From Metabacillus halosaccharovorans (lineage in GTDB: Bacteria > Bacillota > Bacilli > Bacillales > Bacillaceae), in the NCBI RefSeq assembly GCF_002019635.1, contig NZ_KV917371.1:186001-250000 (forward strand): DNA of 64,000 nt, written 5' to 3'. Shown here piece after piece: positions 52,369-60,836 of this stretch. A program made the position numbers and the translations under genes. Under the pieces are notes generated by a model. The model was not told the origin of the DNA. It did no database searches and saw nothing but the letters and a program-made list of their open reading frames with translations. Position 1 is the stretch's first letter; each line of letters opens with the position of its first letter.

Positions 52369-53703
52369 CTATTCATAAACAACACGAACTGTTTTTCCTT
52401 GTGGCCGTGGAAGCTTATCAACAAATTCCAATTCAAATGGTATTCCTGAAGCAAATTCAAGTTTACTAGCTAGAGAATCAGCTAAATGTTCTGATGCTTC
52501 AATTCCTTCGGCCAGTTCACAGCGCACATGAATGGCGTCATTATCACCATCGCGAGTTAATACAAATTCAAACCAGTTTCCTATTTCAGGCTCGCGCATT
52601 AAAAACTCCTCAAGATAAAATGGGGACAGAGAGGTTCCATTGTACTTAATTTGATCTACTACCCTTCCTCGAAGATAGAATTTTGGCATTGTAACTCCAC
52701 ATGGACAGCTTTCCGACTCAATATAGCCAAGATCACCTGTACGGAAACGAAGTATTGGCGTATCATAACGAAGAGCACTAGTTACAACAATCTCGCCAAT
52801 TTCTCCTTCGTCGAGTGGTTCACCTGTTTTTGGATCAACAATCTCGACAATAGCATGTGCTTGGGCAAGGTGGTATCCATCGTGGTGATCACATTCAATC
52901 CCAAGAACTCCGCATTCAAGACTTCCATAAAAGAAGTTAGCGGTAGCTCCCCAAAGGTTTTCTAATCTTTGACGAAATGCAGGAGAACATCCTTCACCCG
53001 TAATCCAAAGTTTTTTTAATTGCAAACTTTGCAAATTAAAGTCCTGCTCAGTTGCTTCTTCAGCAAGTAACATAGCCCATGATGGAGTAGTTATAACGAC
53101 ATTGGGCTTAAGATCTTTTATCATTTTTAGCGTCTTCTTCGGTGTTGAATAAGCTCCACCTTTACCTGCAGGGATAACCGTTGCTTCACAGCCTTCCATG
53201 AACGTTTTATGAAAAGCTAAACCTGCTGCACTCATTTCATATGGTAGTGCATTTAAACAAACATCTCCGGGGTTGACCTCAAATAATTCCGGATATCTGG
53301 GAGCAAGATCGTGTAAATAGTAATCATTCCAGGTGTACATCATATAGATTTCTTCTCCACCTGTTGTGCCTGTTGATACTTGCACAAGAGCAATGTCTTT
53401 TTTATCACAAGTTAATAAAATATAAGGTTTTCCTCTTAATTCATCTTTTGTTAAAAATGGTAGCTTACTTAAATCACTTAGCTTTTTTATATGACCTGGT
53501 TTCACGTTTGCTTCATCTAGTTTCTGACGGTAAAACTCATTTTTTTCATATGCTTTTTTGACAATTTGTTTTAATGATTCAACATGATAGGTCTCAATCT
53601 GCTGTTGAGACATTTTATCTGGATGAACCGATCCATTAAAGAAGCGTTTGATCGTTAAAGGCGTTCGTAACTTCTTTAATTTTTTTTCAAATAAAGAGCT
53701 CAT
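52369..53703 (-). CDS. PaaK-like adenylating acid ligase
   Basis: The 444-residue phenylacetate-CoA ligase family protein carries STGTTGGEEIYM, FYGSLECGVLG, RFRTGDLGY, CPCGVTMP (zinc-type site), RGRVVDQIKYNG and the C-terminal PQGKTVRVVYE lysine. It should activate a carboxylic acid with ATP, and the operon suggests an aminohydroxybenzoate as substrate. It overlaps the preceding TPR gene by 4 bases (ATGA), so translation is coupled. Confidence 0.83.
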   Translation of the reverse strand: MSSLFEKKLKKLRTPLTIKRFFNGSVHPDKMSQQQIETYHVESLKQIVKKAYEKNEFYRQKLDEANVKPGHIKKLSDLSKLPFLTKDELRGKPYILLTCDKKDIALVQVSTGTTGGEEIYMMYTWNDYYLHDLAPRYPELFEVNPGDVCLNALPYEMSAAGLAFHKTFMEGCEATVIPAGKGGAYSTPKKTLKMIKDLKPNVVITTPSWAMLLAEEATEQDFNLQSLQLKKLWITGEGCSPAFRQRLENLWGATANFFYGSLECGVLGIECDHHDGYHLAQAHAIVEIVDPKTGEPLDEGEIGEIVVTSALRYDTPILRFRTGDLGYIESESCPCGVTMPKFYLRGRVVDQIKYNGTSLSPFYLEEFLMREPEIGNWFEFVLTRDGDNDAIHVRCELAEGIEASEHLADSLASKLEFASGIPFELEFVDKLPRPQGKTVRVVYE

Positions 53704-55823
53704 ATTTCTTCACCTACCTGGCTTGCTACTTGCTGAGCATAATGTGATTGTGGGGCTTCATTTATAAGAGTTTTCCATGTTTTCAAAGCCTTATCTACAA
53801 AACTAGTTTTTTTGTAGAGATGACCTAAATCATAAAGCAGTTTTACATATTGTTCTTGTGTGATTGGGGGGTTCTCACTGTTTTGTTCATATGCTAATTT
53901 AACAGCTTTAAAATCCCTTACTGCTTTGTCACTTGAATGGAAGAAACCTTCAGGTAAATTGTAATAGATACATCCACGCAAATACTTCAATTCAGGATTA
54001 TTGGATTTAATAGATGTTTTTAACAACTTTAATGCCTTTATCGTTTCTCCAAACATTTCCTGTGGATCACTGGCATATTTACCCATTAAAGCTACAGAGG
54101 CAGCATAATAGGTGTTCGCAATTTCACAATTTGGAAATCTGCTTCTCGCTAGTTCCCACACTTCCAAACTTTGCTTTGCAGCGATACGACTACCTTTCGC
54201 TCCCACTAAATGAATTTCTTTTGCTTTGCTGTACATTTTCTCTTGGGAGTAAACCGAGAAGATCCGGATGTCAATTTCTTTATATGAATGAACATCTATT
54301 TTTTCTTGTATTCTATTTTTCAGTTCCTCACTTGGTTGCATTTTCAATAATTTATTCCAGATTTCCTGAGCATTTTCAAGCATCTCCAGCTTTTCATATG
54401 CGTTCCCTAAATCAAATAGCAATTGGTGGTGAACCTCCAGCTCGGCTTCATCAATAAAGGTTGTATCTTTTAATAGCATTTCTATATCGCTGACTGCAAT
54501 AGCAGCTCTTCTAAAAAACATCTCCGGTAAGCGCAAACTATGTCTTGCCCGGATTAATCGAAGTTCACTTATAGTGGGGTGTTCATTTATGAGATTATCC
54601 ATAGCTTTCATAGACTTTATAGCAGAGCCAAACATTTCATAGGTGTTAATAGAATCTCTCCCTATCATTGATTGAAGATCAATATAGGTCATTTCTACTT
54701 CTGGAGCGGTATTCGTTAACACAAATACTTCAAAAAATGATAGTGCCTCTTTCACTTCTTTTTGCCCACCATTAAGAGCATTTAGATAAAAGTTTTTTGC
54801 TTCCTCTGTTAATCCTTCTCCAGTTGTCTCATCTACACTACTCATCATTTGAGATCGAGTTTCAGTATTGGCTATAGTGTTATCAGTTTGTTTGAATGCT
54901 TTTAATTTTTCTTGATAGTTTTGCGCATTTTCATGTTGATTAAGACGTGTAAAAGCCCCAACTAAATTTTTTAAAATCTCAACATACTCTCTCTCTGATA
55001 AAATTGAGTTGTTAGATTCATAAGCTTCTATAAGATACCGAAAATCCTCAATTGCTGTCGCTGTACGTTGAAAATATAATTCCGGCAAACGATAGGATAC
55101 GTTTCCTCTTAAAATTCTTGCAATAATAAAGTCCGGATTCCTTTCCACTACTTGATCTAATTGCTTTAAACCCTCTAATGCATATTTCATTTTATCCGTA
55201 ACACTGCTTGCATCTCTTGCTAGTAGCGTTGTTGCACTTCCGAAGTAGGATTTTATATTAAGGTCGTTTGGGTGCTTCTCGTGTAAGTCTTTTAAGGCTG
55301 TATATGCCTTTTTTACAGAGAGTTTATTTCCTTTTATTCCATCATCATGGTTTTTTATTGCTTCTTCTAATGGTGATAGATTTCTTGATACATTTGATTC
55401 TGCTTCTGCAACATTTTTGATGGTAGTTGGTTTGCTCTCAGCTTTTTTTATTACAAGTTCTTTTTCTCTCTTTGAAGATTCGTTATAGTTTTGAGGGGGT
55501 GTTTTTCCTTTTACATTCCTATTCTTAGGAAGATTCGGTACATATGTTGACTTTTTATCCCTCTCGTCATAAGTGTTTTTTAATTTTTGTTTTTGTTCTA
55601 CTTTATTCTTTTTCTCTTTACTTTGGTTTGAGGGAAGATTTTTTTCTGTTTTTCTAGCTTCCAACAAGTGATTAATAATACTTTCTGTTGTTTTATTAGA
55701 CATTTCCAAAATACTATTTGGGATAGGCAAATTATTCAAAAACTGTTTATTAGAACTGGGCAAAAAACCGTTTCCCCTTGCTAGCTTTCTTAATAGTTCT
55801 GCATTTTTTTTATTATAAAGCAA
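53700..55823 (-). CDS. Protein with three TPR-like repeat modules
   Basis: The 707-residue protein has a basic, low-complexity N-terminal region (about 1-150). Three copies of a module of about 160 residues follow, at about 155-310, 343-500 and 536-700. Each module holds helical pairs and the mark LRG-x4-RLPE-x-[FY]F (about 238-251, 424-437 and 615-628). The same module forms the neighbouring 188-residue protein. TPR helices usually scaffold protein complexes. No signal peptide or membrane helix is seen. TTG start, with GGAGGTGA in the end of the upstream gene. I do not know a described family with this mark. Confidence 0.75.
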   Translation of the reverse strand: MLYNKKNAELLRKLARGNGFLPSSNKQFLNNLPIPNSILEMSNKTTESIINHLLEARKTEKNLPSNQSKEKKNKVEQKQKLKNTYDERDKKSTYVPNLPKNRNVKGKTPPQNYNESSKREKELVIKKAESKPTTIKNVAEAESNVSRNLSPLEEAIKNHDDGIKGNKLSVKKAYTALKDLHEKHPNDLNIKSYFGSATTLLARDASSVTDKMKYALEGLKQLDQVVERNPDFIIARILRGNVSYRLPELYFQRTATAIEDFRYLIEAYESNNSILSEREYVEILKNLVGAFTRLNQHENAQNYQEKLKAFKQTDNTIANTETRSQMMSSVDETTGEGLTEEAKNFYLNALNGGQKEVKEALSFFEVFVLTNTAPEVEMTYIDLQSMIGRDSINTYEMFGSAIKSMKAMDNLINEHPTISELRLIRARHSLRLPEMFFRRAAIAVSDIEMLLKDTTFIDEAELEVHHQLLFDLGNAYEKLEMLENAQEIWNKLLKMQPSEELKNRIQEKIDVHSYKEIDIRIFSVYSQEKMYSKAKEIHLVGAKGSRIAAKQSLEVWELARSRFPNCEIANTYYAASVALMGKYASDPQEMFGETIKALKLLKTSIKSNNPELKYLRGCIYYNLPEGFFHSSDKAVRDFKAVKLAYEQNSENPPITQEQYVKLLYDLGHLYKKTSFVDKALKTWKTLINEAPQSHYAQQVASQVGEEI

Positions 55824-55825
55824 CT

Positions 55826-56392
55826 CTATTCACCTCCGTTCTTTCTTGCTTTTTCAATTAATTTTTTATATTTACTATTGTTCATCTTAAGGAGTTTCCC
55901 CCAGATATTTTCAGCATTTTGATTGTCTCCTAAGGTTTTATAGGCAATACCTAAATTCAATAGTAACTCACTGTATTGCTCCTTTGAAATGTTGTTCCTT
56001 TTATCTTCATATTCTTTAATAAGGAATTGAAAATCCTCAATTGCTGTTTTTGTTTTTTTAAAATACGTTTCCGGAAGTCGAAATGCAACATTACCTCTTA
56101 ACACTCTAATTTCACTATTACTCGGCTCTGTTTTGACAGCTTGATCAAGAACTTTTAATCCTCTCTTTGCAAGATTCATTTTTTCTATTAAATCTGGATG
56201 GTCTCTTGCAATTAAAGCGGATGAACTACCATAATAGGCTTCAATAAGTGCATGATTAGCAGTTTTTAATTTTACTTTTTTTAATATTTCATAGGCTTTC
56301 TTCGCTGCTTGCTTATCACCATCTATGGCTTGTTGATGAAGTTGGATTGCTTCTTGAAACTCTTTTTTCCAATCTCCTTTACTATACGCCAA
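55826..56392 (-). CDS. Single-module TPR-like protein, first gene of the operon
   Basis: The 188-residue helical protein consists of one copy of the module repeated three times in the next gene. Its shared marks are KKAYEILKKV, KMNLAKRGLKVLDQAVK, VLRGNVAFRLPETYF (about 97-111) and LLLNLGIAYKTLGDNQNAENIW. Common origin by duplication is clear. The TTG start has a perfect AAAGGAGGTG ribosome site 7 bases upstream. It begins the operon, separated from the next gene by 2 bases. Function unknown. Confidence 0.75.
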   Translation of the reverse strand: MAYSKGDWKKEFQEAIQLHQQAIDGDKQAAKKAYEILKKVKLKTANHALIEAYYGSSSALIARDHPDLIEKMNLAKRGLKVLDQAVKTEPSNSEIRVLRGNVAFRLPETYFKKTKTAIEDFQFLIKEYEDKRNNISKEQYSELLLNLGIAYKTLGDNQNAENIWGKLLKMNNSKYKKLIEKARKNGGE

Positions 56393-56705
56393 TCCCTGCC
56401 ACCTCCTTTGGTTCGTATACTATTTGCTAGTTGACTCTTTTCTGAGTACATATACAACTTATGTGACGGTCATCGTAAAGTGATAGACGAAAATGGAAAT
56501 GAAGATATTTGATGATAGCGACTAAAATGGAAGCGTATACAAATCGTGTTTTTTGATTTTATTGATTAAGTAGTCTATTACTACCTATTTTTGGTCATTT
56601 GAACTTTTGCAGATATTACATTATTTGGAGATTAAACTAAAAAACCTACCAATTCTTCTGATTGGTAGATTTTTCGTGATAAAATATAGCCAGTACGTTG
56701 TGATA
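56393..56705. other. Region upstream of the biosynthetic operon
   Basis: This holds the terminator of the upstream DUF421 gene (56646-56668) and must contain the operon promoter. No clear sigma-A, sigma-E, sigma-G or sigma-K promoter could be picked out. There is no open reading frame or recognisable riboswitch. Confidence 0.5.
56644..56675 (-). terminator. Intrinsic terminator of the DUF421 gene
   Basis: CTACCAAT pairs with ATTGGTAG around a seven-base loop. A run of six T follows on the minus strand. Confidence 0.8.
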
Positions 56706-57341
56706 TTACTGTAATTCTTGAGGTGGTTGGGGATTATTTTTATTTTTCACAACCTCGGTAAATAATGTCGTAGCCGATGAAGATGGTTGTTCTTGTTGTG
56801 TATTTGTAGCTGTTCTAAGCGGATAGATTCCCATCATTTGTTTTAGTTGTTGGATTTCTTCCATGATAAACGTAATATCTTCTTTCGTTGCAGGTTTTTT
56901 ATTTTCCTTTAATTCAAACCCAACCTGACCATTCGGTTCTAAAGTTGCATATTGAACATCATTCATATTAGTAACACTTGATTGCCTTAATTTCATTTCT
57001 AACAAATCAACAGATAAACGCAACTTTTTTAATTGATCAGTTTGCAATTTACCATTATCTATTAACACTTTTGATTTTCCCGAAATGAATTTTTCAAGCT
57101 TATCAGATTTTATCTGACTATATTCACCAATAACTAAGGTAACAACCAAAGTAAAACCTACAATTAATGTAGACCATACATTTTTTCCGACTAATGGCTG
57201 CACAAGCAAAGATCCAATTCCAATCATAATGACAACTTGTGAAAGAGTCATTTGAGAAATTGACTTTCGACCTGCAACTCTTAACAGGATCGTACCACCT
57301 ATGACAATCACAACACTTTTCCATATCAAGTTCAAATCCAT
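56706..57341 (-). CDS. DUF421 (YetF-family) membrane protein
   Basis: The 211-residue protein has two or three N-terminal membrane helices (about residues 5-80), including RVAGRKSISQMTLSQVVIMIGIGS. A soluble DUF421/YetF domain follows (about 85-180, SGKSKVLIDNGKLQ), then a Gln/Pro-rich C-terminal tail (QEQPSSS to PQPPQELQ). Some Bacillus relatives work with spore proteins in germination, but most have no assigned role. AGGAGG precedes the ATG. It is divergent from the DUF418 gene. Confidence 0.82.
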   Translation of the reverse strand: MDLNLIWKSVVIVIGGTILLRVAGRKSISQMTLSQVVIMIGIGSLLVQPLVGKNVWSTLIVGFTLVVTLVIGEYSQIKSDKLEKFISGKSKVLIDNGKLQTDQLKKLRLSVDLLEMKLRQSSVTNMNDVQYATLEPNGQVGFELKENKKPATKEDITFIMEEIQQLKQMMGIYPLRTATNTQQEQPSSSATTLFTEVVKNKNNPQPPQELQ

Positions 57342-57431
57342 ATATTTAAGAGCCTCCTATACAAAGGTAATTATTATTATCATCTGTGGAAGTTTATTTT
57401 TTATGCCAAAATAGGAAAGAAAGGGAAAAAT

Positions 57432-58577
57432 ATGAAAGCACAAGAACGAATCGTGTTGATTGATGTGATCCGGGGATTTGCTCTTTTGGGCATTCTCTTT
57501 ATAAATATGAAAAGCTATTATTCTCCAGCATTTATCCAATCATTATACGGGATAACCCCTAATGTAAAAGGGGTTGATAAAATCATCCATATTTTTTATC
57601 AAACATTTATCCAAATGAAGTTTTATCCCATTTTTTCATTGTTATTCGGTTTAAGCTTTTATCTATTTTTACGGAAGGGATTCCATGTAATTTTATATAC
57701 TAGAAGAATGATGATTCTATTTTTAATTGGATTGATACACCTTATTTTTGTTTGGTATGGAGATATTCTTCACGTTTATGCTTTAACCAGCATCTTGTTA
57801 CTGTTATTTTATCAAGTTTCCAGTAAATCGATTTTATATTGGGGAATTGCATTATTAGCGGTTTATCATGTATTTATTAGCTGGAATTCTTATTTACCAA
57901 CCTTTACAATTGGAAAAAATGAGTATTCCAACATGCTTTCAACCTATCTTTCAATTTATAAGCAAGGTTCTTACTTTGAATGGGTTTTGTATAGGATAAA
58001 TATTGAAGTCATTCCTGTTTTGTTACAATTCCCATTCATTTTTGTTCCGGTGCTTGCATGGTTTTTATTAGGGTTATACATAGGGAAAGAAGGCATATAC
58101 GAAAGAACCCCATTAAATTTAATCAGGGTTAAATTATGGTGGAAAATCAGTTTAATTGTTGCTCCTGTTTTTCTTAGCTTGAGTTTATTGGCACATATTT
58201 TTTTGCCTGACACTTTATATTTGTTGTCAAGTTTAAGTGGAATAGGTTTAACTATATTGTATATAACAAGTATTTACATCTTTTTTGATCACCAATTTGT
58301 TAAGAAAGTTCTATATCCTCTCCGTTATGTTGGAAGGATGTCATTATCAAATTACCTTTTCCAATCTATATTTCTAATCAGCTTCTTTCGTATTTTTGAT
58401 CTTTATAACAATATAAGTTTGAGTGAAGGGTTTATAATAACTATCCTTTTTTTTCTTATCCAACTAATTGTTAGTAAATATTGGCTGGCTTATTTTCACC
58501 AAGGTCCGATCGAATGGATTTGGCGATCCTTTTCAATAAAAAAGTTTAGCCCTTTTATAAAGAATACTGAGAAGTAA
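57432..58577 (+). CDS. DUF418 (YeiB-family) membrane protein
   Basis: The 381-residue polytopic membrane protein has about eight to ten helices. The N-terminus RIVLIDVIRGFALLGILFINM is characteristic of the YeiB/acyltransferase-3-like family. The C-terminal DUF418 domain includes GRMSLSNYLFQS and the ending HQGPIEWIWRSF. No transported or modified substrate is known. AAAGGGA precedes the ATG. It is divergent from the DUF421 gene. Confidence 0.83.
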   Translation: MKAQERIVLIDVIRGFALLGILFINMKSYYSPAFIQSLYGITPNVKGVDKIIHIFYQTFIQMKFYPIFSLLFGLSFYLFLRKGFHVILYTRRMMILFLIGLIHLIFVWYGDILHVYALTSILLLLFYQVSSKSILYWGIALLAVYHVFISWNSYLPTFTIGKNEYSNMLSTYLSIYKQGSYFEWVLYRINIEVIPVLLQFPFIFVPVLAWFLLGLYIGKEGIYERTPLNLIRVKLWWKISLIVAPVFLSLSLLAHIFLPDTLYLLSSLSGIGLTILYITSIYIFFDHQFVKKVLYPLRYVGRMSLSNYLFQSIFLISFFRIFDLYNNISLSEGFIITILFFLIQLIVSKYWLAYFHQGPIEWIWRSFSIKKFSPFIKNTEK

Positions 58578-58678
58578 ATACACTAATTTATGGCAGGATT
58601 GATTATATTTACCTTTATATGTATAAAAATAAATCATACAGTTAAAAATAAAATGATTATTTTTAGGAGGTATTTGAA

Positions 58679-58861
58679 TTGGATATTAATCGTGTAAAGC
58701 AGATTTTATCATCTTCTGCAGATATAAAAGTCATGTATAACGGTACTTCTGTCTGGATTGACGAATTGCATGAAGATCAGGAGATGGTAACTTGTCATCT
58801 TAGAGGACCACTTGAAGAAAGAACTCAAGTAAGTGTCGCAGAACTTAAAGAAATGGATTAA
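58679..58861 (+). CDS. sspH: SspH-type small acid-soluble spore protein
   Basis: The 60-residue protein matches the minor H-type spore proteins in length and layout, with MDINRVKQILSSSADIKV at the start, VWIDEL in the middle and VSVAELKEMD at the end. Such proteins are made in the forespore; their role is unclear. The TTG start has AGGAGG 8 bases upstream. The promoter could not be identified with confidence. Confidence 0.85.
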   Translation: MDINRVKQILSSSADIKVMYNGTSVWIDELHEDQEMVTCHLRGPLEERTQVSVAELKEMD

Positions 58862-59039
58862 AGCCTTATCTGTCTGACTTCTTTATAAATTTTTGTAGAG
58901 ATCGTCAGACATATCTTTTATTACTTTTATTAAAATCACCAACGAAATAAAAGGAATTAGTTAACAGTTATACATATTGTTAGAGAAAATGTGTATAATG
59001 TATGTAGTACTAAATCTCCTTACTGAAGGATGTGTTGAT

Positions 59040-59249
59040 ATGAGATTTCAACAACAAGTCGAAAAGCCACCAGAGGTTAACTTAAAAATATGGACTTGTG
59101 GTTCAGATGATTGTAACGGGTGGATGCGTGATAATTTTAAATCGAACGAAAATCCGGACTGTCCTTTATGTGGACACGCAATGGTTGAAGACGAGCGTAC
59201 ATTACCTGTATTGGAAAACTTTTCAGCAGTAAGCCAGAAAAAGGAATAA
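59040..59249 (+). CDS. ydjO: Cold-inducible YdjO-like protein
   Basis: The 69-residue protein has a zinc-ribbon-like arrangement, WTCGSDDCNGWMRDNF and CPLCGHAMV, giving four cysteines in two pairs. It matches B. subtilis YdjO, a cold-induced protein of unknown function. ATG at 59040 is used because GAAGGATG precedes it; an upstream start at 58977 has no ribosome site. Confidence 0.85.
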   Translation: MRFQQQVEKPPEVNLKIWTCGSDDCNGWMRDNFKSNENPDCPLCGHAMVEDERTLPVLENFSAVSQKKE

Positions 59250-59277
59250 TTTCATTATCAACAATATTTTAAAGCAG

Positions 59278-59310
59278 AATCCCATGTTCAATACATGGGA
59301 TTTTTCTTTT
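59278..59310 (+). terminator. Intrinsic terminator of ydjO
   Basis: AATCCCATGT pairs perfectly with ACATGGGATT, followed by TTTCTTTTTAG. It also lies at the end of the convergent reductase gene. Confidence 0.85.
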
Positions 59311-60125
59311 TAGTTCTCACCTTTTGCCTTCTTATTAGTTGCAATAACAGCTTGTTGAAGTAAGTCAACAAAGTTACCGTTTGTTAATACGTTTATTCCT
59401 TCTGCTGTTGCTCCACCAGGTGTTGTTACCTGTTCCCTCAATTCCTTTGGAGAGTAATCTCCTTTTAACATCTCTACAGAGCCATTTACCATTTCTTTCA
59501 CCAATTTTTGCGCTGTATCTTTTGAAACATTGTACCTTTTTGTTTGTTCAATTAAAGCTTCAACAAATAAGTAAAAAAAAGCTGGTGCACTACCGGTAAT
59601 CGCTGTTAAATTGTGAATCTCTTCTTCTGAGCAATATTGTGAGGTTCCAATTGAGTTGACCAATAACTCCATTTGAACATGATTCTTTTCACTTGCAAAT
59701 GTTCCATATGTATATAAAGAAATAGAATGACCAACCATTGCAGCAGTATTTGGCATAATCCAACCAACAGCCGTTCTTTCCGGAAGGAATTTCTCCATAA
59801 ATGAGGGACTTATTCCCGCTGCTACCGTTACAACAAATTGCGAAGTAATGTAAGGGCTTAATTTATTAAGAACTACTTCATGTTCTGAAGGCGGAATCGC
59901 TAGTACGATCAGATCCACTTTATCAATAATGTCATCGAATGTCTCGATTGGTTGGATTTGATATTTCATTGCCAATTCTTTCAGTCGTTCAACACTCTTC
60001 TGATTCGAAACATAAATTGAATTTATTTGTTCGCGGCTGCTTGTCGTTAAACCTGCAATGATCGCTTCTGCCATTCTGCCTGCCCCAATAAACAAAATAG
60101 AATTTTTCAAAAAAAACTGCCTCAC
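59310..60125 (-). CDS. Pyrroline-5-carboxylate reductase family protein
   Basis: The 271-residue ProC-type enzyme would reduce 1-pyrroline-5-carboxylate to proline with NAD(P)H. The N-terminal Rossmann motif is FIGAGRMAEAIIAGL, and the C-terminal catalytic helices include GSAPAFFYLFVEAL, EQVTTPGGATAEGI. B. subtilis has several paralogues (ProI, ProH, ProG and the divergent ComER); the orthologue cannot be fixed. GTG at 60125 and TTG at 60110 are both possible starts; GTGAGG spaced 9 bases from the TTG slightly favours the latter. A structured RNA with terminator lies 75 bases upstream. Confidence 0.88.
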   Translation of the reverse strand: MRQFFLKNSILFIGAGRMAEAIIAGLTTSSREQINSIYVSNQKSVERLKELAMKYQIQPIETFDDIIDKVDLIVLAIPPSEHEVVLNKLSPYITSQFVVTVAAGISPSFMEKFLPERTAVGWIMPNTAAMVGHSISLYTYGTFASEKNHVQMELLVNSIGTSQYCSEEEIHNLTAITGSAPAFFYLFVEALIEQTKRYNVSKDTAQKLVKEMVNGSVEMLKGDYSPKELREQVTTPGGATAEGINVLTNGNFVDLLQQAVIATNKKAKGEN

Positions 60126-60198
60126 TTTCTTTTCATATCATTTGTTATTATTAAACCTAATATCGTCATTTGAAAGTTTCAAGTTGCCAAAAATTGAA

Positions 60199-60230
60199 AA
60201 AATAAAAAGACGTCTATAAATAGACGTCTT
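60199..60230 (-). terminator. Intrinsic terminator of the candidate small RNA
   Basis: A perfect 10-base stem (AAGACGTCTA with TAGACGTCTT) and four-base loop is followed by TTTTTATTTT on the minus strand. It lies upstream of, not downstream of, the reductase gene. Confidence 0.85.
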
Positions 60231-60316
60231 GCGTATTGAGGCGAAAAACTGCACGCCACATCGTGCATTTAGCCTTCCGGCATGTTATTCGACTTACACA
60301 ATTCAGCTCATCGCTC
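60199..60316 (-). ncRNA. Candidate structured small RNA or attenuating leader
   Basis: On the minus strand a closing stem pairs GAGCGA near the 5' end with TCGCCTC (plus positions 60311-60319 and 60235-60244, one bulge). Two hairpins lie inside: GCC-GGAA-GGC with a GNRA tetraloop (60272-60281) and GCACG-ATGTGG-CGTGC (60251-60266). A strong terminator follows. A -10-like TATATT sits at 60326-60321, 5 to 8 bases before the predicted 5' end. No open reading frame is present and no T-box, purine or other riboswitch consensus was seen. It is either a free small RNA of about 115 bases or a leader that attenuates the reductase gene. Confidence 0.6.
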
Positions 60317-60413
60317 AATTAATATACCACAAACTAAAATAAATAGAAAGAGAAATCTTCTAATAACCATAAATTTTTTAAATAGGAGGAAAAGACTATT
60401 TCAAACTATAAGT

Positions 60414-60439
60414 GTTTAATGAACCCCAATTCGTGATAT
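60414..60439 (+). promoter_or_regulatory. Possible sigma-B promoter of the stress protein gene
   Basis: GTTTAA matches the sigma-B -35 consensus, and TGATAT follows after 14 bases with four of six matches to GGGTAT. It is about 40 bases upstream of a gene whose family is sigma-B controlled in B. subtilis. Confidence 0.45.
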
Positions 60440-60480
60440 TGAATACTATAAAATTAAAAGTTTAAGGAGGAAATAAACTT

Positions 60481-60825
60481 ATGAAACCATATATAGAAGA
60501 ATTTCAAAATGAAGAAAATTTAGAGCAAGCTGTGAATATGTTAAAAAGTAAAGGTGTACAAGCTACTGATCTCTATGTTTTAACACATGATGACGACCGG
60601 ACTGAAAGAATCTCAGATAAAGCAGATACGAATTTAATTGGTGTAGAAGAAACCGGCTTGACAAAAACACTAGAAAACCTATTCGTTAAAAAAGGTGATG
60701 AAATACGAAACAAACTTCATGAATTAGGATTTTCAACAGCTGAAGCCGAAATGTATGAGGAAAAACTTGATCAAGGGAAAGCCCTTTTAATTATTAAGAA
60801 TCCCGAGCAATATCAACTTGTATAA
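60481..60825 (+). CDS. General stress protein 17M-like (YflT family)
   Basis: The 114-residue protein has the YflT/GS17M pattern, with KPYIEEFQNEENLEQAVNML at the start, DLYVLTHDDDRTERISD in the middle and a C-terminal YEEKLDQGKALLIIKNPE. It is acidic and cytoplasmic. In B. subtilis the homologue belongs to the sigma-B general stress regulon, with no known biochemical role. TAAGGAGGAAA precedes the ATG. Confidence 0.85.
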   Translation: MKPYIEEFQNEENLEQAVNMLKSKGVQATDLYVLTHDDDRTERISDKADTNLIGVEETGLTKTLENLFVKKGDEIRNKLHELGFSTAEAEMYEEKLDQGKALLIIKNPEQYQLV

Positions 60826-60836
60826 GATAAATTGAG

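Noticed and set aside
60126-60330. T-box riboswitch upstream of the pyrroline-5-carboxylate reductase gene
   Set aside because: Such leaders are known for Bacillus proline genes, but the AGGGTGGNACCGCG T-box core and a specifier stem are absent here.
60385-60440. A second gene start (GGAGGAAAAGACTATT) just before the general stress gene
   Set aside because: The frame from ATT gives only 12 codons before a stop, so it is not a gene. It might be a remnant or chance match.
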